From Hypericibacter sp963696655 (GTDB taxonomy: Bacteria > Pseudomonadota > Alphaproteobacteria > Dongiales > Dongiaceae): a DNA stretch of 64,000 nucleotides. The notes under the pieces are model-generated. The model had not been told where the DNA came from, did no database searches, and was given only the letters and a program-made list of their open reading frames with translations. The translations under genes and the position numbers were made by a program. This document shows positions 27,753 to 36,371 of the stretch, in pieces. The stretch spans positions 37,004 through 101,003 of the forward strand of contig CAVOLB010000121.1 in the NCBI GenBank assembly GCA_963696655.1, given 5' to 3'. Each line of letters starts with the position of its first letter. Positions within the stretch are counted from its first letter, which is position 1.

Positions 27753-28457
27753 ATGCGTTCCGGTTTGATCGCACAAAAGCTGGGCATGACCCGCATCTTC
27801 AACGATGAAGGTGCGCATGTGCCGGTGACCGTGTTGAAGATGGATGGGTGCCAGGTCGTGGCGGTGAAGACCGCCGAACGCGATGGCTACACCGCCGTTC
27901 AGCTCGGCATCGGCCGCCCGAAAGTGAAGAACCTGACCAAGGCCCAGCGCGGCCATTTCGCCAAGGGCAAGGTCGAGCCCAAGCGCAAGCTGGCGGAATT
28001 CCGCGTGGAGCCGAAGGCGCTGCTCGAGGTCGGGGCCGAGTTCTCGGCCGCCCATTTCGTGGCCGGCCAGTTCGTCGACGTGACCGGCACCAGCATCGGC
28101 AAGGGTTTCGCCGGTGTCATGAAGCGCTGGAACTTCGGCGGCCTGCGCGCCACCCACGGCGTGTCGGTCTCGCACCGCAGCCACGGCTCGACCGGCAACC
28201 GCCAGGATCCGGGCCGCACCTTCCCGGGCAAGAAGATGGCCGGCCATCTCGGCAACGAGCGGGTCACCACGCTGAACCTGAAGGTCGTCTCGACCGACGC
28301 CGACCAGGGTCTGATCTATGTCCAGGGTTCCGTCCCCGGCGCCGATGGCGGCTGGGTGATGCTGCGCGACGCAGTGAAGCGCAAGGCGCCGAAGGATCTG
28401 CCGTTCCCGGCGGGCCTGAAGGCCGGCGCCGAGCCCGCGGCCGAGAAGAAGGAATAA
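27753..28457 (+). CDS. rplC: 50S ribosomal protein L3 (uL3)
   Basis: A 234-residue early-assembly protein that reaches the peptidyl-transferase centre. MRSGLIAQKLGMTRIF is the usual N-terminus; the central GVMKRWNFGGLRATHGVS loop and GRTFPGKKMAGHLG are present. I chose ATG 27753, which has GGGAGTGGA just upstream, over ATG 27735, which lacks a good site. A Lys/Ala-rich tail ends the chain. Confidence 0.97.
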   Translation: MRSGLIAQKLGMTRIFNDEGAHVPVTVLKMDGCQVVAVKTAERDGYTAVQLGIGRPKVKNLTKAQRGHFAKGKVEPKRKLAEFRVEPKALLEVGAEFSAAHFVAGQFVDVTGTSIGKGFAGVMKRWNFGGLRATHGVSVSHRSHGSTGNRQDPGRTFPGKKMAGHLGNERVTTLNLKVVSTDADQGLIYVQGSVPGADGGWVMLRDAVKRKAPKDLPFPAGLKAGAEPAAEKKE

Positions 28458-28462
28458 GGCCG

Positions 28463-29083
28463 ATGAAGCTCCCGGTCACAAGCCTGGACAACAAGAAGGT
28501 TGGCGAGATCGATCTCGCCGACGAGGTGTTCGGTCTGCCCGTGCGCCGCGACATTCTCGCGCGCGCCGTCAATTGGCAGCTCGCCAAGCGTCGCGCGGGC
28601 ACGCACAAGACCAAGATCATCAGCGACGTCCAGGGCACCACGAAGAAGCCCTATAAGCAGAAGGGCACCGGCAGCGCCCGCCAGGGCTCGCTGCGCTCGC
28701 CGCAGTTCCGCGGCGGCGCGGTGATCTTCGGGCCCGTGGTGCGCAGCCACGAGCATGGCCTGCCCAAGAAGGTCCGCAAGCTCGCGCTCAAGACGGCGCT
28801 CTCGAGCAAGCAGGCCGACGGCAAGCTGATCGTGGTCGACAGCCTGGTCGCCGCCAAGGCGAAGACCAAGGATCTGGTCGGCAAGCTGGGCAAGCTCGGC
28901 TGGAGCTCGGTGCTGATGATCGACGGCCCCGCGGTGGACGAGAACTTCCGCCGCGCGACCTCGAACATTCCCCATCTCGATCTGCTGCCGCAGCAGGGTG
29001 CGAATGTTTACGACATCCTGCGGCGCGACGTGCTGGTCCTGACCAAGGCCGCCGTCGAGCATCTGGAGGCGCGACTGAAATGA
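28463..29083 (+). CDS. rplD: 50S ribosomal protein L4 (uL4)
   Basis: A 206-residue protein whose extended loop (GTTKKPYKQKGTGSARQGS) lines the nascent peptide tunnel. In E. coli it is the feedback repressor of the S10 operon. The start ATG 28463 lies five bases after rplC; an open frame further upstream is a shadow of rplC. Its stop overlaps the rplW start by four bases. Confidence 0.98.
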   Translation: MKLPVTSLDNKKVGEIDLADEVFGLPVRRDILARAVNWQLAKRRAGTHKTKIISDVQGTTKKPYKQKGTGSARQGSLRSPQFRGGAVIFGPVVRSHEHGLPKKVRKLALKTALSSKQADGKLIVVDSLVAAKAKTKDLVGKLGKLGWSSVLMIDGPAVDENFRRATSNIPHLDLLPQQGANVYDILRRDVLVLTKAAVEHLEARLK

Positions 29084-29412
29084 GCAGAGCAAGGGCGATC
29101 AAGCCGGTTGAGACCAAACTCAGCCAGGCCCGCATGTACGAGCTGATCCGTTCGCCGGTGGTGACGGAGAAGTCCACGGCCGGGTCCGCGCACAGCCAGG
29201 TGACCTTCAAGGTTCCGCTGGACGCGACCAAGCCGGAGATCAAGGCCGCCGTCGAAGGCGTGTTCAAGGTCAAGGTGGTTGCCGTCAACACCCTGCGTCA
29301 GCTGGGCAAGACCAAGCGCTTCCGCGGCCGCCTGGGTTTCCGTTCGGATACCAAAAAAGCGATGGTCACCCTCGCCGAGGGCAACACCATCGACGTGACG
29401 TCGGGGGTCTAA
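29080..29412 (+). CDS. rplW: 50S ribosomal protein L23 (uL23)
   Basis: A 110-residue tunnel-exit protein and docking site for trigger factor and SRP. ELIRSPVVTEKSTA, FKVPLDATKPEIKAAVE and VNTLRQLGKTKR are typical. The N-terminal 18 residues (MSRARAIKPVETKLSQAR) extend beyond the usual start, so a later start is conceivable, but the ATG at 29080 overlaps the rplD stop (ATGA) and needs no other signal. Confidence 0.97.
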   Translation: MSRARAIKPVETKLSQARMYELIRSPVVTEKSTAGSAHSQVTFKVPLDATKPEIKAAVEGVFKVKVVAVNTLRQLGKTKRFRGRLGFRSDTKKAMVTLAEGNTIDVTSGV

Positions 29413-29415
29413 GCG

Positions 29416-30237
29416 ATGGCGCTCAAGACATTCAAGCCGGTCACGCCCAGCACCCGCCAGTTGGTCATCGTCGACCGCAGCGAGCTGCACAAGGGCGATC
29501 CCGTGAAGGCGCTGACCGAAGGTCTGCGCAAGACGGGCGGCCGCAACAACAACGGCCGCATCACCGTGTTCCAGCGCGGCGGCGGTCACAAGCGGCGTTA
29601 CCGCACGATCGACTTCAAGCGTCGCAAGTTCGACATGGAAGCGACGGTGGAGCGGCTCGAATACGATCCGAACCGCACCGCCTTCATCGCGCTCGTGAAG
29701 TACACCGACGGCGAGCTCGCCTACATCCTGGCGCCGCAGCGCCTGAAGGCGGGCGACGTGGTGGTGTCGGGCGAACGCGCGGACATTAAGCCGGGCAACG
29801 CGATGCCCCTGAAGAGCATTCCGGTCGGCACCATCGTCCACAATGTGGAGATGAAGCCGGGCCGCGGCGGCCAGATGGCCCGCGCCGCCGGCACCTTCGT
29901 CCAGCTCGTCGGCCGCGACGCCGGGTTCGCCCTGCTGCGGATGGCCTCGGGCGAGGTCCGCAAGGTCTCGAGCGAGTGCATGGCCACGATCGGCGCCGTG
30001 TCGAACCCGGACCAGCAGAACATCGTCATCGCCAAGGCCGGCCGGTCGCGCTGGCTGGGCCGTCGCCCGAACGTCCGTGGCATCGCCATGAACCCGGTCG
30101 ATCATCCTCACGGCGGTCGCACCAACGGCGGTATGGCCTGGGTCACGCCCTGGGGCATCTCGACCAAGGGCAAGAAGACGCGGCACAACAAGAAGACGGA
30201 CGGCCAGATTCTGCGCCGCCGTCAGGTCAGCAAGTAA
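29416..30237 (+). CDS. rplB: 50S ribosomal protein L2 (uL2)
   Basis: A 273-residue protein of full length, needed for subunit association and the peptidyl-transferase centre. The conserved C-terminal GVAMNPVDHPHGG-type motif is seen as GIAMNPVDHPHGGRTNGG. The N-terminal part has GGHKRRYRTIDFKR. It starts three bases after rplW. Confidence 0.99.
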   Translation: MALKTFKPVTPSTRQLVIVDRSELHKGDPVKALTEGLRKTGGRNNNGRITVFQRGGGHKRRYRTIDFKRRKFDMEATVERLEYDPNRTAFIALVKYTDGELAYILAPQRLKAGDVVVSGERADIKPGNAMPLKSIPVGTIVHNVEMKPGRGGQMARAAGTFVQLVGRDAGFALLRMASGEVRKVSSECMATIGAVSNPDQQNIVIAKAGRSRWLGRRPNVRGIAMNPVDHPHGGRTNGGMAWVTPWGISTKGKKTRHNKKTDGQILRRRQVSK

Positions 30238-30249
30238 GGAGGGCGCGCA

Positions 30250-30531
30250 GTGGCACGCTCCGTATGGAAGGGTCCGTTCGTCGACGGATATCTGCTGAAG
30301 AAGGCCGAGACGTCGCGCGGGACGGGCCGCAACGAGGTCATCAAGACTTGGTCGCGTCGCTCGACCATCCTGCCGCAGTTCGTCGGCCTGACCTTCGGCG
30401 TTTATAACGGCAACAAGTTCCTGCCGGTTCTGGTGACCGAGAACATGATCGGCCACCGCTTCGGCGAGTTCTCGCCGACGCGCTTCTTCCACGGCCACAC
30501 GGCGGCCGACAAGAAGGCCAAGAGGGAGTAA
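30250..30531 (+). CDS. rpsS: 30S ribosomal protein S19 (uS19)
   Basis: A 93-residue head protein close to the A-site tRNA. It starts at GTG 30250 after GGAGGGCG and reads ARSVWKGPFVDGYLLKKAE. WSRRSTILPQFVGLTF and HRFGEFSPTRFFHGH are conserved. Confidence 0.98.
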   Translation: MARSVWKGPFVDGYLLKKAETSRGTGRNEVIKTWSRRSTILPQFVGLTFGVYNGNKFLPVLVTENMIGHRFGEFSPTRFFHGHTAADKKAKRE

Positions 30532-30538
30532 CGGGGCG

Positions 30539-30919
30539 ATGAGCAAGAAGGCACATCCCCGGGCGTTGACCGAGACCGAGGCGAAGGCGGTGGCGCGGCT
30601 CCTGCGCACGAGCCCGCGCAAGCTGAACCTGGTCGCGCAGTCGATCCGCGGCAAGAGCGCCAGCGCGGCGCTGGCCGAGCTCACCTTCTCCAAGCGGCGC
30701 ATCGCGCGCGAGGCGAAGAAGGTGCTGCAGGCGGCGATCGCCAATGCCGAGAACAATCACCAGCTGGACGTCGACCGCCTGGTCGTGTCCGAGGCCAGCG
30801 TCGGCCGTGGTTTCGTGATGCGTCGCTTCCATGCGCGCGCTCGCGGCCGGGCGGCGAAGGTCGAAAAGTGGTGGAGCAACTTCACAGTCGTCGTTCGCGA
30901 GAGCGAGGAGACCGCATAA
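30539..30919 (+). CDS. rplV: 50S ribosomal protein L22 (uL22)
   Basis: A 126-residue tunnel protein. LRTSPRKLNLVAQSIRGK, KKVLQAAIANAENNHQLD and the beta-hairpin RRFHARARGRA that reaches into the exit tunnel are visible. It follows rpsS by seven bases. Confidence 0.98.
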   Translation: MSKKAHPRALTETEAKAVARLLRTSPRKLNLVAQSIRGKSASAALAELTFSKRRIAREAKKVLQAAIANAENNHQLDVDRLVVSEASVGRGFVMRRFHARARGRAAKVEKWWSNFTVVVRESEETA

Positions 30920-30920
30920 G

Positions 30921-31598
30921 ATGGGTCAGAAAGTCAATCCGATCGGGCTGCGCCTCGGCATCAACCGCACCTGGGATTCGCGCTGGTTTGCCGACGAGAA
31001 CTATGCGGCGCTGCTGCATGAGGATCTGCGCCTGAAGAAGTATCTTCAGAAGCGCCTCCTGCAGGCCGGCGTCAGCCGCATCGTCATCGAGCGTCCGAGC
31101 AAGCGCGCCCGCATCACGATCCACACCGCCCGTCCGGGCGTGGTGATCGGCAAGAAGGGCGCCGACGTCGAGAAGCTGCGCAGCGATCTCTCGAAGATGA
31201 CGGGCAGCGAAGTCAGCCTGAACATCGTCGAGATCCGCAAGCCCGAGATCGACGCCAAGCTGGTGGCCGAGAACATCACCCAGCAGCTCGAGCGCCGCGT
31301 CGCCTTCCGTCGCGCGATGAAGCGCGCGGTGCAGTCGGCGATGCGTCTGGGCGCGCTCGGCATTCGTATCACCTGCGCCGGCCGTCTGGGCGGCGCCGAG
31401 ATCGCCCGCACGGAGTGGTATCGCGAAGGCCGCGTGCCGCTGCACACCCTGCGCGCGGAGATCGACTACGGCGAAGCGACGGCCATGACCACCTACGGCA
31501 CCTGCGGCGTGAAGGTGTGGGTGTTCAAGGGCGAGATCATGGCCCACGACCCGATGGCGCAGGACAAGCGCGCCCTCGAGCAGCAGGTCGCGCGCTGA
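30921..31598 (+). CDS. rpsC: 30S ribosomal protein S3 (uS3)
   Basis: A 225-residue protein at the mRNA entry. MGQKVNPIGLRLGINRTW is the standard start at ATG 30921, one base after the rplV stop. The KH domain has RPGVVIGKKGADVEKL. The C-terminal domain includes GRLGGAEIARTEWYREGRVP. The open frame upstream of 30921 belongs to rplV in another frame. Confidence 0.99.
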   Translation: MGQKVNPIGLRLGINRTWDSRWFADENYAALLHEDLRLKKYLQKRLLQAGVSRIVIERPSKRARITIHTARPGVVIGKKGADVEKLRSDLSKMTGSEVSLNIVEIRKPEIDAKLVAENITQQLERRVAFRRAMKRAVQSAMRLGALGIRITCAGRLGGAEIARTEWYREGRVPLHTLRAEIDYGEATAMTTYGTCGVKVWVFKGEIMAHDPMAQDKRALEQQVAR

Positions 31599-31630
31599 AG
31601 GCCGAAGCGAGAGAGTAGGGAGCGACAATC

Positions 31631-32050
31631 ATGCTTCAGCCGAAGCGCACGAAATTCCGTAAGGCCCACAAGGGCCGCATTCACGGCAAGGCCAAGGCCG
31701 GCACCAATCTCGATTTCGGTGCCTATGGCCTGAAGGCGACCGAGCCCGGCCGCGTCACCGCGCGCCAGATCGAGGCCGCCCGCCGCGCCGTCACCCGCCA
31801 CATGAAGCGGTTGGGGCGTATCTGGATCCGCGTGTTCCCGGACGTTCCGGTGTCGCGCAAGCCTGCCGAAGTCCGCATGGGCTCGGGTAAGGGCACGCCC
31901 GAATACTGGGTGGTCCGCATCCATCCCGGCCGGATCATGTTCGAGATCGATGGCGTGCCGAAGTCGCTGGCGATCGAAGCGTTCTCCCTGGCGGCGGCCA
32001 AGCTGCCGATCAAGACGCGTTTCGTGGCTCGCCTGGGCGAGGAGGGTTGA
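31631..32050 (+). CDS. rplP: 50S ribosomal protein L16 (uL16)
   Basis: A 139-residue protein near the A site. MLQPKRTKFRKAHKGRIHG, RQIEAARRAVTRHMKRLGR and MGSGKGTPEYWV are diagnostic. The Arg in the PEVRMG-like loop (AEVRMGSGKG), hydroxylated by YcfD in E. coli, is present. GTAGGGAG precedes the ATG. Confidence 0.98.
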   Translation: MLQPKRTKFRKAHKGRIHGKAKAGTNLDFGAYGLKATEPGRVTARQIEAARRAVTRHMKRLGRIWIRVFPDVPVSRKPAEVRMGSGKGTPEYWVVRIHPGRIMFEIDGVPKSLAIEAFSLAAAKLPIKTRFVARLGEEG

Positions 32051-32051
32051 A

Positions 32052-32249
32052 ATGAAGGCTGAAGACGTCAGGCTCAAGACTCCCGACCAGTTGAAGGCGT
32101 CGCTGGTGGATCTGCGCAAGGAGGCGTTCAACCTCCGCTTCCGCAGGGCCAGCGGCCAGCTTGAGAACACCGCACGCGTGCGTGAGGTGCGGCGCGAGAT
32201 CGCCCGCATCCAGACCGTGCTCAACGAAAAATCCCGCGAGCGGGCCTAG
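32052..32249 (+). CDS. rpmC: 50S ribosomal protein L29 (uL29)
   Basis: A 65-residue two-helix protein beside the tunnel exit. LKASLVDLRKEAFNLRFRRA and the REIARIQTVLNEK helix are typical. The start at ATG 32052 is one base after the rplP stop, with GGAGG inside the rplP end. Confidence 0.97.
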   Translation: MKAEDVRLKTPDQLKASLVDLRKEAFNLRFRRASGQLENTARVREVRREIARIQTVLNEKSRERA

Positions 32250-32260
32250 GAGACAGGAAC

Positions 32261-32509
32261 ATGCCGAGGCGAGTGCTCCAGGGTGTTGTGGTCAGCGACA
32301 AGAACGACAAGACGGTCATCGTCAGCGTCGAGCGTCGCGTCATGCACCCGATCTACAAGAAGTTCATCCGTCGTTCGAAGCGCTATGCCGCGCACGACGA
32401 GACGAATGCATCCAAGGTTGGCGACACGGTGATGATCCAAGAGTGTCGGCCGCTGTCCAAGACGAAGCGGTGGGAGGTTGTCTCCTCTGCCGCTTCCCAG
32501 CAGGCCTGA
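32261..32509 (+). CDS. rpsQ: 30S ribosomal protein S17 (uS17)
   Basis: An 82-residue primary 16S rRNA binder with an OB fold. MPRRVLQGVVVSDKNDKT, HPIYKKFIRRSKRYAAHD and ECRPLSKTKRWEVV are conserved. AGGAGA lies ahead of the ATG. Confidence 0.98.
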   Translation: MPRRVLQGVVVSDKNDKTVIVSVERRVMHPIYKKFIRRSKRYAAHDETNASKVGDTVMIQECRPLSKTKRWEVVSSAASQQA

Positions 32510-32522
32510 GGAGACCGGCGTC

Positions 32523-32891
32523 ATGATCCAGATGCAGACGAACCTGGAAGTGGCCGACAATTCGGGCGCACGCAGGGTGCAGTGCATCAAGGTGCTCGGC
32601 GGCTCCAAGCGCAAATACGCGTCCGTGGGCGACGTCATCGTCGTCTCGGTCAAGGAGGCCATTCCGAGGGGCCGCGTGAAGAAGGGCGACGTTCACCAGG
32701 CGGTGATCGTGCGCACCTCGAAGGCGATCCGCCGGACCGACGGCAGCCTCATCCGCTTCGACCGCAACGCCGCCGTGCTGATCAACAAGCAGGGCGAGCC
32801 GATCGGCACCCGCATCTTCGGCCCCGTCACTCGCGAGCTCAGGGGCAAGAAGTTCATGAAGATCATTTCGCTCGCTCCGGAAGTTCTGTGA
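32523..32891 (+). CDS. rplN: 50S ribosomal protein L14 (uL14)
   Basis: A 122-residue protein of exact family length at the subunit interface. MIQMQTNLEVADNSGARRVQ and the C-terminal FMKIISLAPEVL are hallmarks. Start ATG 32523 follows GAGGAGACC; the reading frame upstream overlaps rpsQ and is not used. Confidence 0.99.
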   Translation: MIQMQTNLEVADNSGARRVQCIKVLGGSKRKYASVGDVIVVSVKEAIPRGRVKKGDVHQAVIVRTSKAIRRTDGSLIRFDRNAAVLINKQGEPIGTRIFGPVTRELRGKKFMKIISLAPEVL

Positions 32892-32920
32892 GCACCGGGC
32901 AGGCGAAGAGGAAGACCTAG

Positions 32921-33244
32921 ATGGCGACCAAGCTCAAGATCAGGAAAGGCGACCGCGTCACCGTGCTGACCGGCCGCGACAAGGGCAAGAACGGCGAAGT
33001 GATCCGCGTCTACCCGACGGACATGCGCGCGCTCGTGCAGGGCGTGAACATGGTCAAGCGGCACACCCGCCAGACCGCGCGCGAGCAGGGCGGCATCGTC
33101 GAGAAGGAGGCGCCGATCCACGTCTCCAACCTCGCCCTGATCGACCCGAAGACCGACAAGCCGACCCGCGTCGGCTACAAGTTCCTGGATGACGGCCGCA
33201 AGGTTCGCGTGGCGCGTCGTTCGGGCGAAACCATCGATCGCTAG
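32921..33244 (+). CDS. rplX: 50S ribosomal protein L24 (uL24)
   Basis: A 107-residue assembly initiator with an N-terminal KOW motif (KIRKGDRVTVLTGRDKGKNG). VQGVNMVKRHTRQTAREQGG and the VGYKFLDDGRKVRVARRSG end are standard. Confidence 0.98.
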   Translation: MATKLKIRKGDRVTVLTGRDKGKNGEVIRVYPTDMRALVQGVNMVKRHTRQTAREQGGIVEKEAPIHVSNLALIDPKTDKPTRVGYKFLDDGRKVRVARRSGETIDR

Positions 33245-33252
33245 GTGCTGCC

Positions 33253-33798
33253 ATGACCACGACGCGTTTGCAGGAACATTACGAAAAGGTCGTGCGCCCG
33301 GCCCTGATGGCCGAGTTCAAGTACGACAATCCGTTCGCGGTGCCGCGGCTGGAGAAGATCGTCCTCAATATGGGCGTCGGCGAGGCGGTCAACGACAGCA
33401 AGAAGACGACGCAGGCGGCCGCCGAGCTCATGGCCATCGCCGGCCAGAAGCCGATCATGACCAAGGCCCGCAAGTCGATCGCCGTCTTCAAGCTGCGCGA
33501 GAACATGAACATCGGCTGCAAGGTGACCTTGCGCCGCGAGCGCATGTACGAGTTCCTCGACCGGCTGGTCAACATCGCCCTGCCTCGCGTCCGCGACTTC
33601 CGCGGCGTGTCGCCCAAGAGCTTCGACGGCCGCGGCAACTACGCGCTCGGCCTCAAGGAGCAGATCGTGTTTCCCGAGATCAACTACGACCAGATCCAGG
33701 AAATCCGCGGACTCGATATCGTCATCTGCACCTCGGCGAAGAGCGATGCCGAGGCCAAGGCCCTGCTGAAGGGCTTCGCTATGCCCTTCGTCAATTGA
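33253..33798 (+). CDS. rplE: 50S ribosomal protein L5 (uL5)
   Basis: A 181-residue 5S rRNA binder of the central protuberance. NPFAVPRLEKIVLNMGVGEA, TKARKSIAVFKLRENMNIG and PEINYDQIQEIRGLDI are characteristic. It starts eight bases after rplX. Confidence 0.99.
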   Translation: MTTTRLQEHYEKVVRPALMAEFKYDNPFAVPRLEKIVLNMGVGEAVNDSKKTTQAAAELMAIAGQKPIMTKARKSIAVFKLRENMNIGCKVTLRRERMYEFLDRLVNIALPRVRDFRGVSPKSFDGRGNYALGLKEQIVFPEINYDQIQEIRGLDIVICTSAKSDAEAKALLKGFAMPFVN

Positions 33799-33819
33799 CC
33801 GGGGCATCGGAGGGAAAAC

Positions 33820-34125
33820 ATGGCTAAGAAGAGCTCCATCAATCGCGACAAGAAGCGCCGCGCGCTGGCCAAGCAATATGCCGCCAAGCGCGACCGTCTG
33901 AAAGCGATCGCGAACGACGAGGGTCGGCCGATGGAGGAGCGCTTTGCCGCGCGCCTCAAGCTCGCCCAGCTGCCGCGCAACTCATCGCCGGTGCGCCAGC
34001 ATAATCGTTGCGAGCTGACCGGTCGTCCGCGCGGGTTTCACCGCAAGTTCAAGCTGTCGCGCATTGCGCTACGCGAGCTGGCCTCGTCCGGGCAGATCCC
34101 GGGCATGGTCAAGTCGAGTTGGTAA
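33820..34125 (+). CDS. rpsN: 30S ribosomal protein S14 (uS14), zinc-independent form
   Basis: A 101-residue long-form S14. The zinc-binding CxxC pairs of the short form are absent; only the single Cys of NRCELTGRPRG remains. The RKFKLSRIALRELASSGQIP end is conserved. AGGGAAA precedes the ATG, 21 bases after rplE. Confidence 0.98.
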   Translation: MAKKSSINRDKKRRALAKQYAAKRDRLKAIANDEGRPMEERFAARLKLAQLPRNSSPVRQHNRCELTGRPRGFHRKFKLSRIALRELASSGQIPGMVKSSW

Positions 34126-34140
34126 GGAGGAAAGCCGGTC

Positions 34141-34539
34141 ATGGCATTGAGTGATCCCCTGGGGGATATGCTGACCCGGATTCGGAATGCACAGAAGGCC
34201 GGCATGCACAGCGTGTCGACTCCGGCCTCGAAGCTGCGTTCCAGCGTGCTGGAAGTCCTGAAGCGCGAGGGTTATATCCGCAACTTCAGCCAGCATGTGG
34301 CCGATCCGGGCTTCGGCGAAATCAAGATCGAGCTGAAATACCACGAGGGCGCTCCCGTCATCCGGGAGATCTCGCGGGTTTCGAAGCCGGGCCGTCGCGT
34401 CTATTCGCGGATCGCCGACCTGCAGCGGGTCTATAACGGCCTCGGCATCTCGATCCTCTCGACGCCGCGCGGCGTCATGTCGGACAGCGAAGCGCGCGCC
34501 GCCAATGTCGGCGGCGAGGTGCTGTGCCGCGTGTTCTAA
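34141..34539 (+). CDS. rpsH: 30S ribosomal protein S8 (uS8)
   Basis: A 132-residue central-domain binder, the spc operon repressor in E. coli. DPLGDMLTRIRNAQKAG, SRVSKPGRRVYSRI and the C-terminal STPRGVMSDSEARAANVGGE are diagnostic. GGAGGAAAG precedes the ATG. Confidence 0.99.
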   Translation: MALSDPLGDMLTRIRNAQKAGMHSVSTPASKLRSSVLEVLKREGYIRNFSQHVADPGFGEIKIELKYHEGAPVIREISRVSKPGRRVYSRIADLQRVYNGLGISILSTPRGVMSDSEARAANVGGEVLCRVF

Positions 34540-34551
34540 AGGACGAATGAG

Positions 34552-35085
34552 ATGTCACGCGTCGGAAAGAATCCCGTCCCCGTGCCGAGCGGCGTCACGC
34601 TCGCGGTGGACGGCCACAAGGTCAAGGCCAAGGGCAAGCTGGGCGAGCTTTCGCTGCCGCTGAGCGCTTTGGTCGAGGCCGGGGTCGATGACGGCAAGTT
34701 CTGGGTCAAGCCGGCCAACGAGACCAAGCAGGCGCGCATGATGTGGGGCACCACCCGCAATCTCGTGCGCAACATGGTCCGCGGCGTGGCGCAGGGCTAC
34801 ACCAAGAACCTGGAGATCAACGGCGTCGGTTACCGCGCCGCGGTCCAGGGCAAGAGCCTGCAGCTGCAGCTCGGCTATAGCCACGACGTGAACTTCCCGA
34901 TTCCGGAAGGCATCACGATCAAGTGCGACAAGCCGACCTCGATCACCATCACCGGTGCCGACAAGCAGCGTGTCGGCCAGGTTGCGGCGGAGATCCGCTC
35001 GTACCGCGGTCCCGAGCCCTACAAGGGCAAGGGTATCAAGTACGACAGCGAGACGATCCTGCGCAAAGAAGGCAAGAAGAAGTAA
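34552..35085 (+). CDS. rplF: 50S ribosomal protein L6 (uL6)
   Basis: A 177-residue protein near the sarcin-ricin loop, made of two homologous domains. MSRVGKNPVPVPSGVTL begins the first; the second has LEINGVGYRAAVQGKSLQL and RSYRGPEPYKGKGIKY. It lies 12 bases after rpsH. Confidence 0.99.
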   Translation: MSRVGKNPVPVPSGVTLAVDGHKVKAKGKLGELSLPLSALVEAGVDDGKFWVKPANETKQARMMWGTTRNLVRNMVRGVAQGYTKNLEINGVGYRAAVQGKSLQLQLGYSHDVNFPIPEGITIKCDKPTSITITGADKQRVGQVAAEIRSYRGPEPYKGKGIKYDSETILRKEGKKK

Positions 35086-35097
35086 GAGGGTCGAACC

Positions 35098-35457
35098 ATG
35101 GCCAAGCCAGAAGCATTGTTCGCGCGCCGTCAGCGCCGAAACCGGGTTGCGATCCGCCGCAAGAGCGACCGTCCGCGTCTGTCGGTGTTCCGCTCGGGGC
35201 AGCATATCTATGCCCAGGTCATCGACGACACCAAGGGCGTCACCGTCGCGGCCGCGTCCAGCCTGGACAAGGATGTCCGCGAGGGTCTCAAGACCGGCGC
35301 CAACAAGCAGGCGGCCGAGGCCGTCGGCAAGCTGGTGGCCAAGCGTGCGCTCGATGCCGGGATCAAGGAAGTCGTGTTCGACCGCGGCGGTTATCTGTTT
35401 CATGGCCGGGTGAAAGCCCTGGCCGACGCCGCCCGCGAGGGCGGTCTCAGCTTCTAG
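35098..35457 (+). CDS. rplR: 50S ribosomal protein L18 (uL18)
   Basis: A 119-residue 5S rRNA-binding protein. RLSVFRSGQHIYAQVIDDTK and VVFDRGGYLFHGRVKALADA are typical. It starts 12 bases after rplF with GAGGG upstream. Confidence 0.98.
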   Translation: MAKPEALFARRQRRNRVAIRRKSDRPRLSVFRSGQHIYAQVIDDTKGVTVAAASSLDKDVREGLKTGANKQAAEAVGKLVAKRALDAGIKEVVFDRGGYLFHGRVKALADAAREGGLSF

Positions 35458-35467
35458 AGGTATCGAG

Positions 35468-36037
35468 ATGGCACGTGCCGAAAAATCAGGGCGCCGCGAT
35501 CGCGAGCGCGGTCCGCGCGGCGAAGAATCCGAACTGATCGAAAAGCTGGTTGGGATCAACCGCGTCGCCAAGGTGGTGAAGGGCGGCCGTCGGTTCGGCT
35601 TTGCCGCCATCGTCGTGGTCGGCGACGGCAAGGGCCGCGTCGGCCATGGCTCCGGCAAGGCGCGTGAAGTGCCCGAGGCCATCCGCAAGGCGACCGAGCA
35701 GGCCAAGCGCGCCATGGTGCGTGTGCCGCTGCGCGAAGGCCGCACGTTGCATCACGACATCATCGGCCATTACGGCGCCGGTCGGGTCGTGTTGCGCGCC
35801 GCGGTGCCCGGCACCGGCATCATCGCGGGCGGCCCGATCCGCGCCATCTTCGAGGCGCTCGGCGTCGCGGACGTGGTGGCGAAGTCGGTCGGCACCTCCA
35901 ACCCGCACAACATGATCAAGGCGGCGTTCGATGCGCTCACCCGCAGCAGCTCGCCGCGTTCGGTGGCCGCGCGCCGCGGTCGTAAGGTCAGCGACATTCT
36001 GGGCAAGCGCGCCGAAGGCGCGGATGCTCGCGAATAA
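35468..36037 (+). CDS. rpsE: 30S ribosomal protein S5 (uS5)
   Basis: A 189-residue accuracy protein with an N-terminal dsRBD-like domain (LIEKLVGINRVAKVVKGGRR) and C-terminal S5 domain (GTGIIAGGPIRAIFEALGV, SNPHNMIKAAFDAL). The C-terminus has a polar extension of about 20 residues beyond the E. coli end. Confidence 0.99.
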   Translation: MARAEKSGRRDRERGPRGEESELIEKLVGINRVAKVVKGGRRFGFAAIVVVGDGKGRVGHGSGKAREVPEAIRKATEQAKRAMVRVPLREGRTLHHDIIGHYGAGRVVLRAAVPGTGIIAGGPIRAIFEALGVADVVAKSVGTSNPHNMIKAAFDALTRSSSPRSVAARRGRKVSDILGKRAEGADARE

Positions 36038-36063
36038 CCAGGTCGCGAACGGGAGTATTTGAG

Positions 36064-36276
36064 ATGGCTGAGAAGAAGGCGGCGGGCAAGAAGGCCCAAG
36101 TCAAGGTGACCCAGATCGGGAGCCCGATCGGTCGCGAGGATGGCCAGCGCCGCACCCTCATCGGCCTGGGGCTCAACAAGATGGGCCGCAGCCGTGTGTT
36201 GGAGGATACGCCCGCGGTTCGCGGCATGATCCAGCGCGTGCATCACCTGGTTCGGGTGGACGACCAGCAGGGCTGA
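36064..36276 (+). CDS. rpmD: 50S ribosomal protein L30 (uL30)
   Basis: A 70-residue protein with a Lys-rich N-terminal extension (MAEKKAAGKKAQ) ahead of the family core VKVTQIGSPIGREDGQRRTL, GLGLNKMGRSRVLEDTP and IQRVHHLVRVDD. Weak GAGATG context precedes the ATG; a GGGAG lies nine bases further up. Confidence 0.97.
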   Translation: MAEKKAAGKKAQVKVTQIGSPIGREDGQRRTLIGLGLNKMGRSRVLEDTPAVRGMIQRVHHLVRVDDQQG

Positions 36277-36371
36277 GGACGGCCCCGGCTGGCAACCCGG
36301 CATCCGGGTTCCTATCTAGACAAAGATCCCTCGGGCGCCAGCCAGAGGGCTAAAATTAAGGATCGATGACG